A DNA stretch of 64,000 nucleotides from Shewanella sp. ANA-3 (GTDB lineage: Bacteria > Pseudomonadota > Gammaproteobacteria > Enterobacterales > Shewanellaceae), in contig NC_008577.1 of the NCBI RefSeq assembly GCF_000203935.1, positions 2,790,001 to 2,854,000 of the forward strand, given 5' to 3'. The notes below the pieces were generated by a model. The model saw only the letters and a program-made list of their open reading frames with translations. It was not told the DNA's origin and did no database searches. Positions 32,377 to 41,923 of the stretch are shown here, piece after piece. Position numbers and translations under genes: made by a program. Each line of letters starts with the position of its first letter. Within the stretch, counting starts at the first letter, position 1.

Positions 32377-35300
32377 TTAAGCAACATCTATGGATGTTGG
32401 TTCTGGCGTAGATGCCATAAAAGTATACAAAACAGGCACTAGAAATAGTGCGACAAAAACGTTCAATAACAAGCCTCCGATGGCAGCAGCTGCCATGGGG
32501 CGCAATAGCTCACCTCCTTCTTCAAATGCTAATGCTAACGGCATAAATCCCAATACTGCGGGTAATACCGTCATCAATCGAGGCCGAAGGCGGCTCAAAC
32601 CTGCATCGAATGTCGCCTTGAGCAAAGTGATACCCTGCTGTTTTTGACGTTCAGCAGTTTGGATTAGTAGCACCCCATCAATAACATTAGCTGCGAGCAC
32701 TATCATAGCCGCAATGATCACGGTAGCTCCAAAAGGTTGGCTCGCGAAGAAGAGCCCATACCCAATACCGGTAAGGCAAAAAGGAGCAGCAAATAGGATC
32801 ACCAAAGGAAGCCGAAGATTATTAAATTGCACCGCTAAGACAATGAAGGAAAAAAATACTGCATAGCCCAGAATACTTTGCACTGTTGTTTGCATTTGCG
32901 TCATTTGCAATGCCTTACCGCCTATCGAATAAGTGTATCCCGTAGGCCAAGTTGTCTCTGTAAGAATATTAGTGACCAACTCTTTTGCTGAGTTAAGATC
33001 CGTTGCTGACGGATCACAACGTACAATCACTTGTTTTATCTGGTTTTTTCTAATTATTTCAACAGGACCAGTTGCTGCGGTTACTTTAGCTACGTCTTTA
33101 AGGCGCACATAATGACCAGAAGGCGTGGCTATAGAAATATTTTCAACATCAGAGCGCGACCGTAACTGTGACTCAGGCATAATGATTCGGATATCATACA
33201 ACTCACTCGCCTCTCGATAACGTGTCGGTACACTTCCATTAATGTAGCCGTTAAGAACGTGAGCAATTTCCTTAGTAGATAAGCCATGTTCGGCGGCCAG
33301 AGTCCTGTCAATATCAACTTGCCATTCAGGCTTCGAGGAATCAAGCGAGACATAGACATTGGTTAATTCGGGCCTTTCGGCTAATTTTGCCGCCAATTTA
33401 TTCGCCACATCAAAAAGTGTATCAACTTCTGAGCCATTAATTTCAACTTCAATTTCGGCCTGTCCCACAGAGCGAATACCTCGCATCTTTGCCTGATTGA
33501 CCGCTAATATCGCCCCCGGAGCTAGCAACTTAGCCACCTTAGGACGCAATTCTTTGATGTATTCCGTAGTAGTGATTTTGCGCTCACTGGAGGGGACAAG
33601 TTCAATATCGACTTCACCTTCATTGCCAATTTTATTGGTATACAGTCCCCTGACCGCACCACCTGAAAGCGTAAAAACACTGCGAACTCGCTGATCGCCG
33701 ATCACTAATGCTTCAACTTGCTGTGCTATGGCATCCATGCGAGCTAAATTCGCCCCCGCAGGCATTCGAATTTTAACGACTATACGACCATCATCAACGG
33801 CAGGAAAAAATTCAGACCCTGCGGACTTAAACAGCAACACACCACCGATTGCAACACCAATAAATATAAATATAGTGGTTAACCTAAACTGCAATGCGCT
33901 ATGCAACAAGGCGCCATAAGCCCAGCGTAAGCCATGGTTAATTTTCTCACTGAAGGCAAATTCGCGTTGATTGGCTTTTAATAACACGCCACCTAGCATG
34001 GGAGTCAGTGTGATAGCGGCAAGACCCGCGATGATCATCAAACCAAGAATAACTAGGACTAACTCTTTAAATAGTAAGGTGATTAGCCCTGGCACGAGTA
34101 AAAACGGAACAAACAGCGCTATAAAGGTCACTGTCGCTGCCATAATCGCCCCACCCACTTCCAGTGTTGCCTCCTCGGAGATGGATTGTGGGTTAGCCTT
34201 ATCATGTAAACTACGCAGCCGGGAAATATTTTCAACCACAATAATTGATGTGTCGGGTAGCACCCCAATCGCAACGACAAGACCACCAAGGGAAAAAATA
34301 TTGAGTGAAAAGCCTGCGAGGTGCATTAAAAAGAAATTAACCAATAATGCAAATGGCAAGGCTATCGCAATAATTAACACTTGCCTTGAGTTACCTAAAA
34401 ATACGAATAATACCAGCACAACCAGCGCCATAGCCTCTAAGGCCGTGTTACGAACACCACGGATAGAATCATTGATATAATCGGCTTGGTTTTCAACTAA
34501 AGTGAATTTGATATCCTTAGGAAAAGATGGCGCTAAATCCGCTAAACGGTCCTCAACATTATCTACCGTTGTGACAGTATTAGCGTCGGCTTGTTTAATC
34601 ACGTTAACTTTAACCGCCGGATGACCATTTAAGCGGGTCAGCATACGAATGTCTTCGTGGCTATCTTTAACCTCAGCCACATCCCTAATGCGAACAATAC
34701 TACCGCTACTATCACGGCTTAATACGAGATCTTGAATAACGGCTAATTGGCTAAACTCACCCATTACCCTCACAATATTCTCACGGTATTTGCCTGTCAC
34801 TCTCCCGCCTACTCGTTGTAAGTTCTCTGCTGAAAGAACTCGCTCTAACGTGGTAAGGTCTAATCCATGGGCTTCTAGCTTTTCATCATCCACAAAAATA
34901 CGAATTTCACGCTCAAGACCTCCAGCCACATCAATGGCCGCCACACCACTGGCGGATAAAAGTCGCTGAGTTAACCATGAGTCAATCCAAGTACGTAGCT
35001 GAGTCAAATCCATACTTTCTGATTCAAACACCGCTTGTACTATCGGTAATTGTGACGGATCTGCTTTGATGATGACGGGTGCTTCAATATCAACGGGAAG
35101 ATTTTTGGTTGAACGATTAAATGCCGCTAACGTATCTTGATAAGCAACATCAACATCAACGCCGTAACGGTAATTGACATCCAGTTGGTATAAGCCCTCA
35201 ATAGCGCTAGATGAAAGATAATCTAGGCCGTCTACGGAGGCCAGTTCACGCTCAATAGGATCGGCTAGATTTTGATCTATATCTTCAGGTGTCGCCCCCT

Positions 35301-35451
35301 GCCAAATAATCGATAGCTTTATCAGAGGATATTTAACCGAAGGTAAGAAATCGACAGGTAGCATATTCAGATTTAGCGCCCCGAAAATAGCTAAACCGAA
35401 AGCCAATACAGCCGTTGAAATTCGACGAGAAATCGCGGCTTTAATAATCAT
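32377..35451 (-). CDS. RND-family efflux transporter (HAE1-like)
   Basis: Inner-membrane RND pump of 1024 aa with 12 predicted helices and two large periplasmic loops. The N terminus (LNMLPVDFLPSVKYPLIKLS) is HAE1-like. In helix 4 the usual GLLVDDAIVVVEN reads GVLPDTSIIVVEN, so the second of the paired proton-relay aspartates is Thr. In helix 10 the segment NVIDGVLLIQ places an Asp near where AcrB-type pumps have their Lys. These changes suggest altered coupling. It overlaps the adaptor gene by 4 bp and is the last gene of the arsR-E-F-G string. No outer-membrane channel gene is nearby, so a TolC elsewhere would be needed. Substrate unknown; arsenicals are likely from context. Confidence 0.9.
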   Translation of the reverse strand: MIIKAAISRRISTAVLAFGLAIFGALNLNMLPVDFLPSVKYPLIKLSIIWQGATPEDIDQNLADPIERELASVDGLDYLSSSAIEGLYQLDVNYRYGVDVDVAYQDTLAAFNRSTKNLPVDIEAPVIIKADPSQLPIVQAVFESESMDLTQLRTWIDSWLTQRLLSASGVAAIDVAGGLEREIRIFVDDEKLEAHGLDLTTLERVLSAENLQRVGGRVTGKYRENIVRVMGEFSQLAVIQDLVLSRDSSGSIVRIRDVAEVKDSHEDIRMLTRLNGHPAVKVNVIKQADANTVTTVDNVEDRLADLAPSFPKDIKFTLVENQADYINDSIRGVRNTALEAMALVVLVLFVFLGNSRQVLIIAIALPFALLVNFFLMHLAGFSLNIFSLGGLVVAIGVLPDTSIIVVENISRLRSLHDKANPQSISEEATLEVGGAIMAATVTFIALFVPFLLVPGLITLLFKELVLVILGLMIIAGLAAITLTPMLGGVLLKANQREFAFSEKINHGLRWAYGALLHSALQFRLTTIFIFIGVAIGGVLLFKSAGSEFFPAVDDGRIVVKIRMPAGANLARMDAIAQQVEALVIGDQRVRSVFTLSGGAVRGLYTNKIGNEGEVDIELVPSSERKITTTEYIKELRPKVAKLLAPGAILAVNQAKMRGIRSVGQAEIEVEINGSEVDTLFDVANKLAAKLAERPELTNVYVSLDSSKPEWQVDIDRTLAAEHGLSTKEIAHVLNGYINGSVPTRYREASELYDIRIIMPESQLRSRSDVENISIATPSGHYVRLKDVAKVTAATGPVEIIRKNQIKQVIVRCDPSATDLNSAKELVTNILTETTWPTGYTYSIGGKALQMTQMQTTVQSILGYAVFFSFIVLAVQFNNLRLPLVILFAAPFCLTGIGYGLFFASQPFGATVIIAAMIVLAANVIDGVLLIQTAERQKQQGITLLKATFDAGLSRLRPRLMTVLPAVLGFMPLALAFEEGGELLRPMAAAAIGGLLLNVFVALFLVPVLYTFMASTPEPTSIDVA

Positions 35452-36572
35452 TTTTCAACACCCGTGCTATTGTTTTCAGCGGGTTGCTCCAATACTCTCA
35501 CTGCGGAGCCATTTTTCACCCTTTCAATGCCAGTTAGAACGATTATCTCACCCGCTTTCAGTCCCGATAACACTTCAATTTGATCATCCTGCTCTAAACC
35601 GGTTTCGACTAATCGTCGAGTGACAATATTATCTGTCACTACAAACACACTTTTGTCTTTTCCTTGCACTTGAAGCGTATCAATCGGTATGACAAGAGTA
35701 TTTTTGTGCTCCTGCTGTACGACTCGGATCCGCGCAAACATACCAGGAATAAACTCATTTGCAGGTAGCGACGCCTCAAAAAGACGCGTACGTAACTTTC
35801 TATCTAAATCGGGATAAGCTCGAATAATCTCTAATTCAAATTCCTGCCCAGCAAGCCCATCAAAAGTCGCTTTAACTTTATGCCCCTTCTTAAGAACTAA
35901 AGCTTGGGCTTCTGCGACGCTAAATCGTAATACCAAACTATCTGGATCATACATTTCAACCAAGGGACTACGGGGTATAACGAAATGACCATCTGAAACC
36001 AAGACTTTAGATATAATCCCTGACCAAGGCACGGTCACTATGTAATCATTAAGGGCTTGTTTTGCTTGGCTCAATGCCGCCTTCGCTTTTTCTAATGATG
36101 ATAGTGCTTCGTCTAACTGCTCCTCAGGTAAAGTATGCTGCTTAACTAAAGTTTCAATACGCTTTAAATTTAATACTTGTTTACGTACTTCTTCAGCGGC
36201 AGATGTTTGAAGAGAATCAGCCGCATGAGTTCGACCAATGCGTAAAATCTCTTGTCCTAAATTAACAGTATCCCCCTCACGCACCACAAGATTAAGAATC
36301 GGACCTTCTGCCGGAGAGGCCAAACTCGCCACTTTTGTTGGCTCAATTGTTCCGGTCAATACAATATACTGGCTAAACGTTTGATTTGTGACTTTAAAAA
36401 GGCTAACCGCAGGAGGTAGTTGTGACTTTTTAGACGTTGACTTAGCCATCATCTCTGCCGTTAATTTACTGTCAGCATCTTGTGTTTTTGAGGAAAAATT
36501 AAGACCCCAAACTACTATCCCAATTAATAGAATAAAGGTACTTCCAACTATTAACACCAACGGTTTTTTCAC
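35448..36572 (-). CDS. RND periplasmic adaptor subunit (HlyD/MFP family)
   Basis: Membrane fusion protein linking the RND pump to an outer-membrane channel. It is 374 aa, with an N-terminal anchor (VLIVGSTFILLIGIVVWGL), then a lipoyl half (PAEGPILNLVVREGDTVNLGQ), a helical hairpin (residues about 120-165, with coiled-coil heptads), the second lipoyl half, a beta-barrel, and the C-terminal membrane-proximal domain (SVFVVTDNIVTRRLVETGLEQ). It starts 44 bp after arsG and overlaps the RND gene by 4 bp, so the pump pair belongs to the arsenical operon. Confidence 0.9.
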   Translation of the reverse strand: MKKPLVLIVGSTFILLIGIVVWGLNFSSKTQDADSKLTAEMMAKSTSKKSQLPPAVSLFKVTNQTFSQYIVLTGTIEPTKVASLASPAEGPILNLVVREGDTVNLGQEILRIGRTHAADSLQTSAAEEVRKQVLNLKRIETLVKQHTLPEEQLDEALSSLEKAKAALSQAKQALNDYIVTVPWSGIISKVLVSDGHFVIPRSPLVEMYDPDSLVLRFSVAEAQALVLKKGHKVKATFDGLAGQEFELEIIRAYPDLDRKLRTRLFEASLPANEFIPGMFARIRVVQQEHKNTLVIPIDTLQVQGKDKSVFVVTDNIVTRRLVETGLEQDDQIEVLSGLKAGEIIVLTGIERVKNGSAVRVLEQPAENNSTGVEK

Positions 36573-36616
36573 AGAAAGGACCTCACAAGAAAAGCATTGT
36601 TAGGAATAAAATTAGG

Positions 36617-37315
36617 CTAAAACAAAGATGGAACGAAAATATTCACCCAAGCGTAATAGGCGCCAATGATGATAAACACCACGCCAGTGATTTTTCTGGC
36701 CCAATGCTCAAACGTCAAAATATGGTTGTAGGCTTTAGCAACACGATGGGCACTAACGCCAAGCAAAATAGCGAAAACTAAAACCGGCAGCCCAGTCGCT
36801 AAACCATAAATCGCTGGCAGTGCAATACTCGATTGTGACTCTAGTGCAAGCGGTAGCAGCGAACCAAAGAAGAGCGCGGCGGAAGTCGGACAAAATGACA
36901 GCGCAAATAACACGCCTAGCAGTAAAGCTCCTACATATCCCTGAGGATTGATTTTAGACTTTAATTTTTCGATTAAGGCACCATCACCCGGCAGACGCAA
37001 CGTCAATAACTCCAGCAAAAACATCCCCACCAATATCAAAATCGGACCTAATAGTAGGTTCATATATTTCTGAAGCGCGACGGATAATGTCATTGTCGAG
37101 AGCAAACTGCCTACCAATATCACACCAATCACCAAATAACTCAGCATGCGCCCTATCGTGTAGGCAAGCCCAGTACCCACTACCCGATAAGGCGATTGTA
37201 TTCCTTTACTGATATAGGAAATGGCCGCCACATTGGTGGCCAAAGGACAGGGACTTATAGAGGTTAAAATGCCAAACCAAAAGGCCGATAACAACATGAC
37301 TGCCCACTCATCCAT
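36617..37315 (-). CDS. arsG: ArsG-type aromatic arsenical efflux permease
   Basis: A 232-residue inner-membrane protein with six to seven hydrophobic segments of the SafE/DsbD-like type. The N-terminal SISPCPLATNVAAISYI and the mirrored LSFCPTSAALFFGSLLP carry paired Cys-Pro motifs typical of that fold. The order arsR-E-F-G and the overlap with arsF by 8 bp identify it as ArsG, described as exporting trivalent aromatic aminoarsenicals in S. putrefaciens. The alternative reading is a generic TauE/SafE or CcdA-like protein. Confidence 0.82.
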   Translation of the reverse strand: MDEWAVMLLSAFWFGILTSISPCPLATNVAAISYISKGIQSPYRVVGTGLAYTIGRMLSYLVIGVILVGSLLSTMTLSVALQKYMNLLLGPILILVGMFLLELLTLRLPGDGALIEKLKSKINPQGYVGALLLGVLFALSFCPTSAALFFGSLLPLALESQSSIALPAIYGLATGLPVLVFAILLGVSAHRVAKAYNHILTFEHWARKITGVVFIIIGAYYAWVNIFVPSLF

Positions 37316-37841
37316 GGGGGAGCTCCTTGGGAGATGGCGCCGCGAGGGTTTGATTTGCCTGAGTTTGATTAACCATTGCGTTAATCTCTTCAGTCAAATA
37401 TTGGCTGAATGCTCGCTCGTTATTGGCAAGCTCCCACACACGGTCTAACCGGCGCCAATCTGTGTCCACGCCATTTTGAGTATTAGCAATCACCACGGTA
37501 CGAAATACCAACTGATAATCATCGATGTAATGCTGGTTTTCAGGCAAATCGACATTCACCAAATTTAACTGCATTTCACCATCGCGCACTTGCTTAAAAA
37601 ACTGATTCATCACAGTAGACTGAGTGAACTTTTCCATGCGAACACAAGTTGTACAGCGCTGATTACCATGAAAATAATAAACATTCAGCCCATCTTTTAA
37701 TTGAGGGGACACGCTGGCAACGATATCCGCATTGTTTGTATTAGCATCGTTTATCGTGCCAAATTGCTGATACCCAACCAACCCTAAGCCTACACAAACC
37801 ACAGTGAGCAGCAGGTAGCGGACAATTTTTTTAGCGTTCAT
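37308..37841 (-). CDS. arsF: ArsF, nitroreductase-associated secreted/anchored protein
   Basis: A 177-residue protein with an N-terminal hydrophobic anchor or signal (YLLLTVVCVGLGLVGYQQF) and a thioredoxin-like domain whose CxxC-like element is CTTCVRMEKF (residues about 62-71). Members are described as the ArsF subunit that, with ArsE, reduces the nitro group of roxarsone and nitarsone. It lies 18 bp after arsE and overlaps arsG by 8 bp. The catalytic role is from the family literature; the sequence itself shows only a membrane-anchored thiol-redox-like protein. Confidence 0.75.
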   Translation of the reverse strand: MNAKKIVRYLLLTVVCVGLGLVGYQQFGTINDANTNNADIVASVSPQLKDGLNVYYFHGNQRCTTCVRMEKFTQSTVMNQFFKQVRDGEMQLNLVNVDLPENQHYIDDYQLVFRTVVIANTQNGVDTDWRRLDRVWELANNERAFSQYLTEEINAMVNQTQANQTLAAPSPKELPHG

Positions 37842-37859
37842 GCCGACTCCTTTATGCCA

Positions 37860-38102
37860 TTAAGCCGTATGGGATTTAAGCAAGGTCATGATCTCATCGA
37901 CACTGGCAAGCCGTCCTGTCAGCTTTATTTGCTCGTCGACCACCAACGCCGGTGTCGACATCACGTTGTAGGCCATAATTTTTTCAATATCAGTCACTTT
38001 AGTTAGCTGGTAATCAAGATTAAGTGCCTGCGCAGCAGCATTAGTAGCCTCTGCCAATTTTTGACACTTGCTGCAACCCGTACCGAGAATTTTAATTTCC
38101 AT
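37860..38102 (-). CDS. arsE: ArsE, mini-thioredoxin-like protein
   Basis: An 80-residue thioredoxin-fold protein with GTGCSKCQKLAEA (CxxC at residues about 10-13) and the STPALVVDEQIK cis-Pro segment. It is a paralogue of the mini-thioredoxin at 18471-18707. Its position between arsR and arsF matches the arsREFG arrangement, in which ArsE and ArsF together support nitroaromatic arsenical reduction. It probably works in the cytoplasm as the electron or thiol partner of ArsF/ArsG. The specific role is family knowledge, not visible in sequence. Confidence 0.75.
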   Translation of the reverse strand: MEIKILGTGCSKCQKLAEATNAAAQALNLDYQLTKVTDIEKIMAYNVMSTPALVVDEQIKLTGRLASVDEIMTLLKSHTA

Positions 38103-38162
38103 GATTGATCCTTATTTGGTTACTTTGTTATTTTGCCATTTAACCAAATGATAGGTCTGAAA

Positions 38163-38471
38163 CTACTCAATTAATGCGATCTGCTTCTGAATTTGTAGAT
38201 CTAATAAACCATCAATGCAATGTAACGATGTCATTAAGCATGGCATGGTGAGACGATAAAAAATCTGCTTACCTCGTTTTTCCATATCCACAATTCCAGC
38301 ATGGCGCAAAACGGATAAGTGCTTAGAAATTGTTGAAAAATCGACATCGACACCTTCAACAAACTCACAAACACATTTCTCACCCTGTGCAAGTTGCTCA
38401 ACCATCCATAATCGCGTTGGATGCCCCAGTGCTTTGAAAATATTGGCTTTTACTATAATTCTTTGTTTCAT
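38163..38471 (-). CDS. arsR: ArsR repressor of the arsEFG operon
   Basis: A 102-residue winged-helix repressor with the arsenite site EKCVCEF, a recognition helix in DFSTISKHLSVLRHAGIV and the wing EKRGKQIFYRL. It leads the arsE-arsF-arsG-adaptor-RND operon. An imperfect inverted repeat 15-42 bp upstream (38486-38513) is its likely operator and is unlike the ATATAyGA boxes, so this repressor probably has its own specificity. Confidence 0.9.
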   Translation of the reverse strand: MKQRIIVKANIFKALGHPTRLWMVEQLAQGEKCVCEFVEGVDVDFSTISKHLSVLRHAGIVDMEKRGKQIFYRLTMPCLMTSLHCIDGLLDLQIQKQIALIE

Positions 38472-38485
38472 TTTTATAAATTTCC

Positions 38486-38513
38486 ACGACGGTTCTGCGA
38501 ATGGAACAGTCGT
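38486..38513. promoter_or_regulatory. Candidate operator of the arsREFG operon
   Basis: ACGACGGTTC (38486-38495) and GGAACAGTCGT (38503-38513) form an inverted repeat with 9 of about 11 arm positions paired, immediately upstream of arsR. It is distinct from the AT-rich boxes of the other arsenic operons. Confidence 0.5.
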
Positions 38514-39035
38514 CAGTATAAAATAATCAGCGCTAAAATAATGTAGGTAAACGAAGTTATGTGCTAGACATTTATTTTTTAAATGACCTGAAGATCCTAA
38601 TCAAGAATATTAGATCACTACAATAGATAACTATTGAACCACTCGATAATCACTCTTAATCTGTATAGTTGAAGTATAAGAAAAAGTAATGCTAAATCTG
38701 TGTAACTTACAATCAAGAAGAAACTACGCTGAATTGCTTTGGGGCAAAAGTTAGTCAATCAGCAACGCTCGCGTATACGGAAACAGCATACAACGCACGC
38801 CACGATTAAGGATTTAAACCAGCTTGCAGGACAAGGAATGCTGAAAAACATTTCGAAGTTCAATATTCAAAAATTTCAGTGGCTTGTTTATAAATTCGAT
38901 TAAGGAAACAAATCAGATCACGATCACGATCACATAAATCGATCTTTTTACCGATCAACTTTTGATCACACTTGGGAGATGAAAAAGTGAGCCCTATATT
39001 AAAGGAAGGACGCAATCACAGGAAATGGAATTCTG
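38514..39035. other. Non-coding stretch before the recombinase operon
   Basis: I see no gene in these 522 bp. Up to about 38700 the sequence is A+T-rich leader. From 38720 to 38900 it is anonymous. From 38916 it carries the GATCAC repeat block described separately, which ends about 70 bp before the recombinase operon. Confidence 0.45.
38916..38967. repeat. GATCAC triple repeat block, related to the left island end
   Basis: Three abutting GATCAC units (38916-38933) are followed by ATAAATCGATCTTTTTAC and CGATCAACTTTTGATCAC. About 40 of 50 positions match 10501-10550, where the repeats read GGTCAC. It lies just upstream of the first recombinase-operon gene, so it may be an element end or the recombinase binding region. 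Confidence 0.55.
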
Positions 39036-39650
39036 ATGACCCAAATAATTTTAAAGCTCCAAAAGAAGCATCAGGTGAACTTACATCCAGCAGCGAGAAA
39101 AGCTTTCGATGTAATGCAATCATTACCTGGGTTATGTAATCTACATGCCTTACCTGCAATAATCAGGTCTGAATTTGCCTCCCAAACAATATATTGTTTG
39201 GAGTACATAGATTCGAAAGCCAGCAGCAATAAAGCAAAATACTATACCAGAACATTTCAGTTTTATAGTCCTATCTGGGCAGCTCTTTTTTGGGAAAATG
39301 GTCGCCCACCAGAAGGTACTCTTCTGGTTTTAGAAACAAATACTCAAGGCCAATTGACGCCTGAAAGCGTCGAGAAAAAAGCATGGTTATCACTATTGCA
39401 AGTGCTCTGTCTATCCATCAATTCTAAATATGTTGCCGCCTTTATTGATGACTGGCGTCAAGGCCTACCAGAGCAGTTTTCACGAGAACTCTTTGGGAAG
39501 GATACACTACCTGACCAGCTATTTTGTGATTTGTTATCTATCTCGAGAGGCACTCTGGTTCAGCAGCGGCAGCGCCAGTTTCCTAAATGCCCAATATCTG
39601 ATTCTGTCGATATTCTCGCCGAATTAGCAATGCCATGGGAGCCCAAATAA
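39036..39650 (+). CDS. Unknown protein, first gene of the recombinase operon
   Basis: I do not recognise this 204-residue protein. It is soluble, mildly basic, with aromatic-rich segments (YYTRTFQFYSPIWAALFW) and no cysteine or helix-turn-helix signature I can point to. Its stop codon overlaps the ATG of the next gene (TAATG), and that gene overlaps a third, so it is an obligate member of a three-gene operon whose other members are large tyrosine recombinases. By analogy with multi-recombinase elements it may be an accessory DNA-binding or directionality factor; that is inference. Confidence 0.7.
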   Translation: MTQIILKLQKKHQVNLHPAARKAFDVMQSLPGLCNLHALPAIIRSEFASQTIYCLEYIDSKASSNKAKYYTRTFQFYSPIWAALFWENGRPPEGTLLVLETNTQGQLTPESVEKKAWLSLLQVLCLSINSKYVAAFIDDWRQGLPEQFSRELFGKDTLPDQLFCDLLSISRGTLVQQRQRQFPKCPISDSVDILAELAMPWEPK

Positions 39651-41923
39651 TGACTCCTCCTGTACGCAACACCAGCAAAAAATTAAAGGAATTTTTAAGC
39701 AAATATTTTGCACCAGAGCATTTGAATCCAGAGCTCAAGCAAACGCTGTTAATGCAACTAGCCTATAGTATTCAAGCATTTCCAGCAGGCTATTGGGAGC
39801 AATTCGAACTAATAGATAGGCTAGTAAAAATTCTGATAACAAAAATGCCTTCAGGCTCTGTCAGTAACACTGAAATATTTGGAATTTTAAAGAAAAATAA
39901 GCATCTTACATCATACCCATTTGCTGCCACCATTTGTGCAGTGTTACCCCCAAATGCCACACCACAATGGAGAACGAAATACACGGCATACCAATCGATT
40001 GTTCTTATCTGTTGTTTCATACGCTATACCCATGACCAGCAACTCGCAACCTCAGGAAATGAAAATGCATTACGCGAGCTACGTCTGGTAGCGATGGACC
40101 CCAAGCATCGAAAACTATTAGATATACTGCCAGAATTGGATGACGCATCATCAGTTGAACGACTGGTGTCAAAACTTAAAGAACTACGAAAGGAAAAATA
40201 TCCTGCCCCGCAAGAGTACGGCCTTGGCTACTTGGAGTTAGTGCTTAGAGAAGCTGTATCAGGGAGCAAAAGACGACGAAGAAGAATTAGAATACCTCCT
40301 ATTTCAGACCCTGACACCTTCATCGAACTTAATCCCGTTGATGCATTTGAAGACGCAGGCCTTGAGGTTAAAGAACTATGTGTCGCATTCACAAAACCGA
40401 CGACGGCTCAAGAACGAGATGAGGCTATATCGGTAACAGCTGGTCGAACATTTCGTATTGAAGATAAACCCTTAACGAATAAACTAAAAACACCCCCTCC
40501 CCCATCCTCAAGAGCGGTACGGGCTATACAGCATAAGTGTCTGACTGAAAAACTCGGCATTATGCAGTTATCCTTAAATTGCAGTTACAATCAACTGACC
40601 GAATGGGATATATGTCAACTCATTCGTTTTACGACCAATGGAATTAAAACTGGAGTAAACCCAGATAGCTGCTCAACCCTACTGCTGTGCCTGCTATGCG
40701 GTCGAGATCCTATTTCACTAGGACAATCTTCAAATACATTTTGTCTCACACATTACAAAAATCGCCCTTGCATATCTCTAACCCACACAGTACCAGCAAG
40801 CAAACAAGATGTAAGACTAGAAAAATGTTTGAACAATATAACAAACCATTTAGTGCTGCCGCTCCCTCAATTTTTACAAGATAAGCTTACTCAAAACGTG
40901 GGCACTGCAGACTTGAAGTCCGTCATTAATGACATCAACAAGCAGCACCGATGTCGTTTAAGTCTCGGAAGAATCACCCGTTTTCTTGAACACTGGTATA
41001 TCAATAATGGACTAGATCGTGCCGAAGTCGGACTCATAAAAGGGCGAGCCCCCCGAAACCAGCCAGCACTGAGCTATTCAAATTTCGATGCAGATAAACT
41101 GATTGAAAACCACCACAGATACGTGAGTTCAATCTTCGAGATGGCTAAGATCGATTCGCAACTCCCCGAAGTAAAGCCCATCAAAAAGCAACTGGGAAGT
41201 GCATTACATCTCCCTCCACGGACTTTACACAATTTTTTTCGCGTTTTGAGGAGTCAAATTCCTCGCCCGCGAAAGCAATCTTTGGAAGAACTCACGACAC
41301 TACATAATCACTATGTCTGCTACGTATGGGCGCTTTTGACGTTTGCAACCGGTCACCGCGATGTTAATGCACCAATGGGACAGCGTACCGATTTCAACAG
41401 CCATAACAATACCTGGTGGATTAGCGATAAAGAAAACCGACATGGGATATCTGCTAGAACGCTGATACTTCCACAGACTGCAGTGAAGCAACTTGAACAT
41501 TATCTACAACATCTTCAAGAGTTGAAAAAACGCAGTCAACTCATCGCAAAAGATATTTTCAAACGTGCAGACGAGGCAATGACAGGCAGCGGAAATCTTC
41601 TATTTTTTATAAAACATCAAGAACAGGACAACATCCCCCAAATTACGCAAGAACTCACGCCTGCCAGAGTAAAAGCATTTCTTGGAGACCAGTTACCCTG
41701 GCCTGGCAACTGGGGGAGGCATCACATGCGTAGCGAATTAAAGCGTCTCGGTGTTGTTCCGGCAGAGATAGATGGTTGGATGGGACACGAAGATATTGGA
41801 GAAGAATCAATGGGTCGTCATAGCATGCTATCAACTCAATACCTCAACCGTATTGCTCAGCATATCGAAACGCTACTGAACACTCATGAAATTACGGTGG
41901 TTGATGCATGGAAAACCCGCTGA
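39650..41923 (+). CDS. Large tyrosine recombinase A, 757 aa
   Basis: A site-specific recombinase with a C-terminal catalytic domain and a very long N-terminal region (about 500 residues) of unknown fold. Catalytic elements are ATGHRDVNAP (first Arg), NRHGISARTLILP (likely beta-hairpin Lys region), GRHHMRSELKRLG (His-x2-Arg), GWMGHEDIGEES (second His) and a Tyr in STQYLNRIAQ. The start is the ATG at 39650, which overlaps the upstream stop as TAATG; the frame opens 5 codons earlier. Ordinary phage integrases are about 400 aa, so this is nearly twice the size. It overlaps the next recombinase by 16 bp. Confidence 0.82.
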   Translation: MTPPVRNTSKKLKEFLSKYFAPEHLNPELKQTLLMQLAYSIQAFPAGYWEQFELIDRLVKILITKMPSGSVSNTEIFGILKKNKHLTSYPFAATICAVLPPNATPQWRTKYTAYQSIVLICCFIRYTHDQQLATSGNENALRELRLVAMDPKHRKLLDILPELDDASSVERLVSKLKELRKEKYPAPQEYGLGYLELVLREAVSGSKRRRRRIRIPPISDPDTFIELNPVDAFEDAGLEVKELCVAFTKPTTAQERDEAISVTAGRTFRIEDKPLTNKLKTPPPPSSRAVRAIQHKCLTEKLGIMQLSLNCSYNQLTEWDICQLIRFTTNGIKTGVNPDSCSTLLLCLLCGRDPISLGQSSNTFCLTHYKNRPCISLTHTVPASKQDVRLEKCLNNITNHLVLPLPQFLQDKLTQNVGTADLKSVINDINKQHRCRLSLGRITRFLEHWYINNGLDRAEVGLIKGRAPRNQPALSYSNFDADKLIENHHRYVSSIFEMAKIDSQLPEVKPIKKQLGSALHLPPRTLHNFFRVLRSQIPRPRKQSLEELTTLHNHYVCYVWALLTFATGHRDVNAPMGQRTDFNSHNNTWWISDKENRHGISARTLILPQTAVKQLEHYLQHLQELKKRSQLIAKDIFKRADEAMTGSGNLLFFIKHQEQDNIPQITQELTPARVKAFLGDQLPWPGNWGRHHMRSELKRLGVVPAEIDGWMGHEDIGEESMGRHSMLSTQYLNRIAQHIETLLNTHEITVVDAWKTR

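Noticed and set aside
32377..35451. Heavy-metal (CusA/CzcA) RND pump
   Set aside because: No HME-type methionine or acidic motif is recognisable; the N terminus is HAE1-like.
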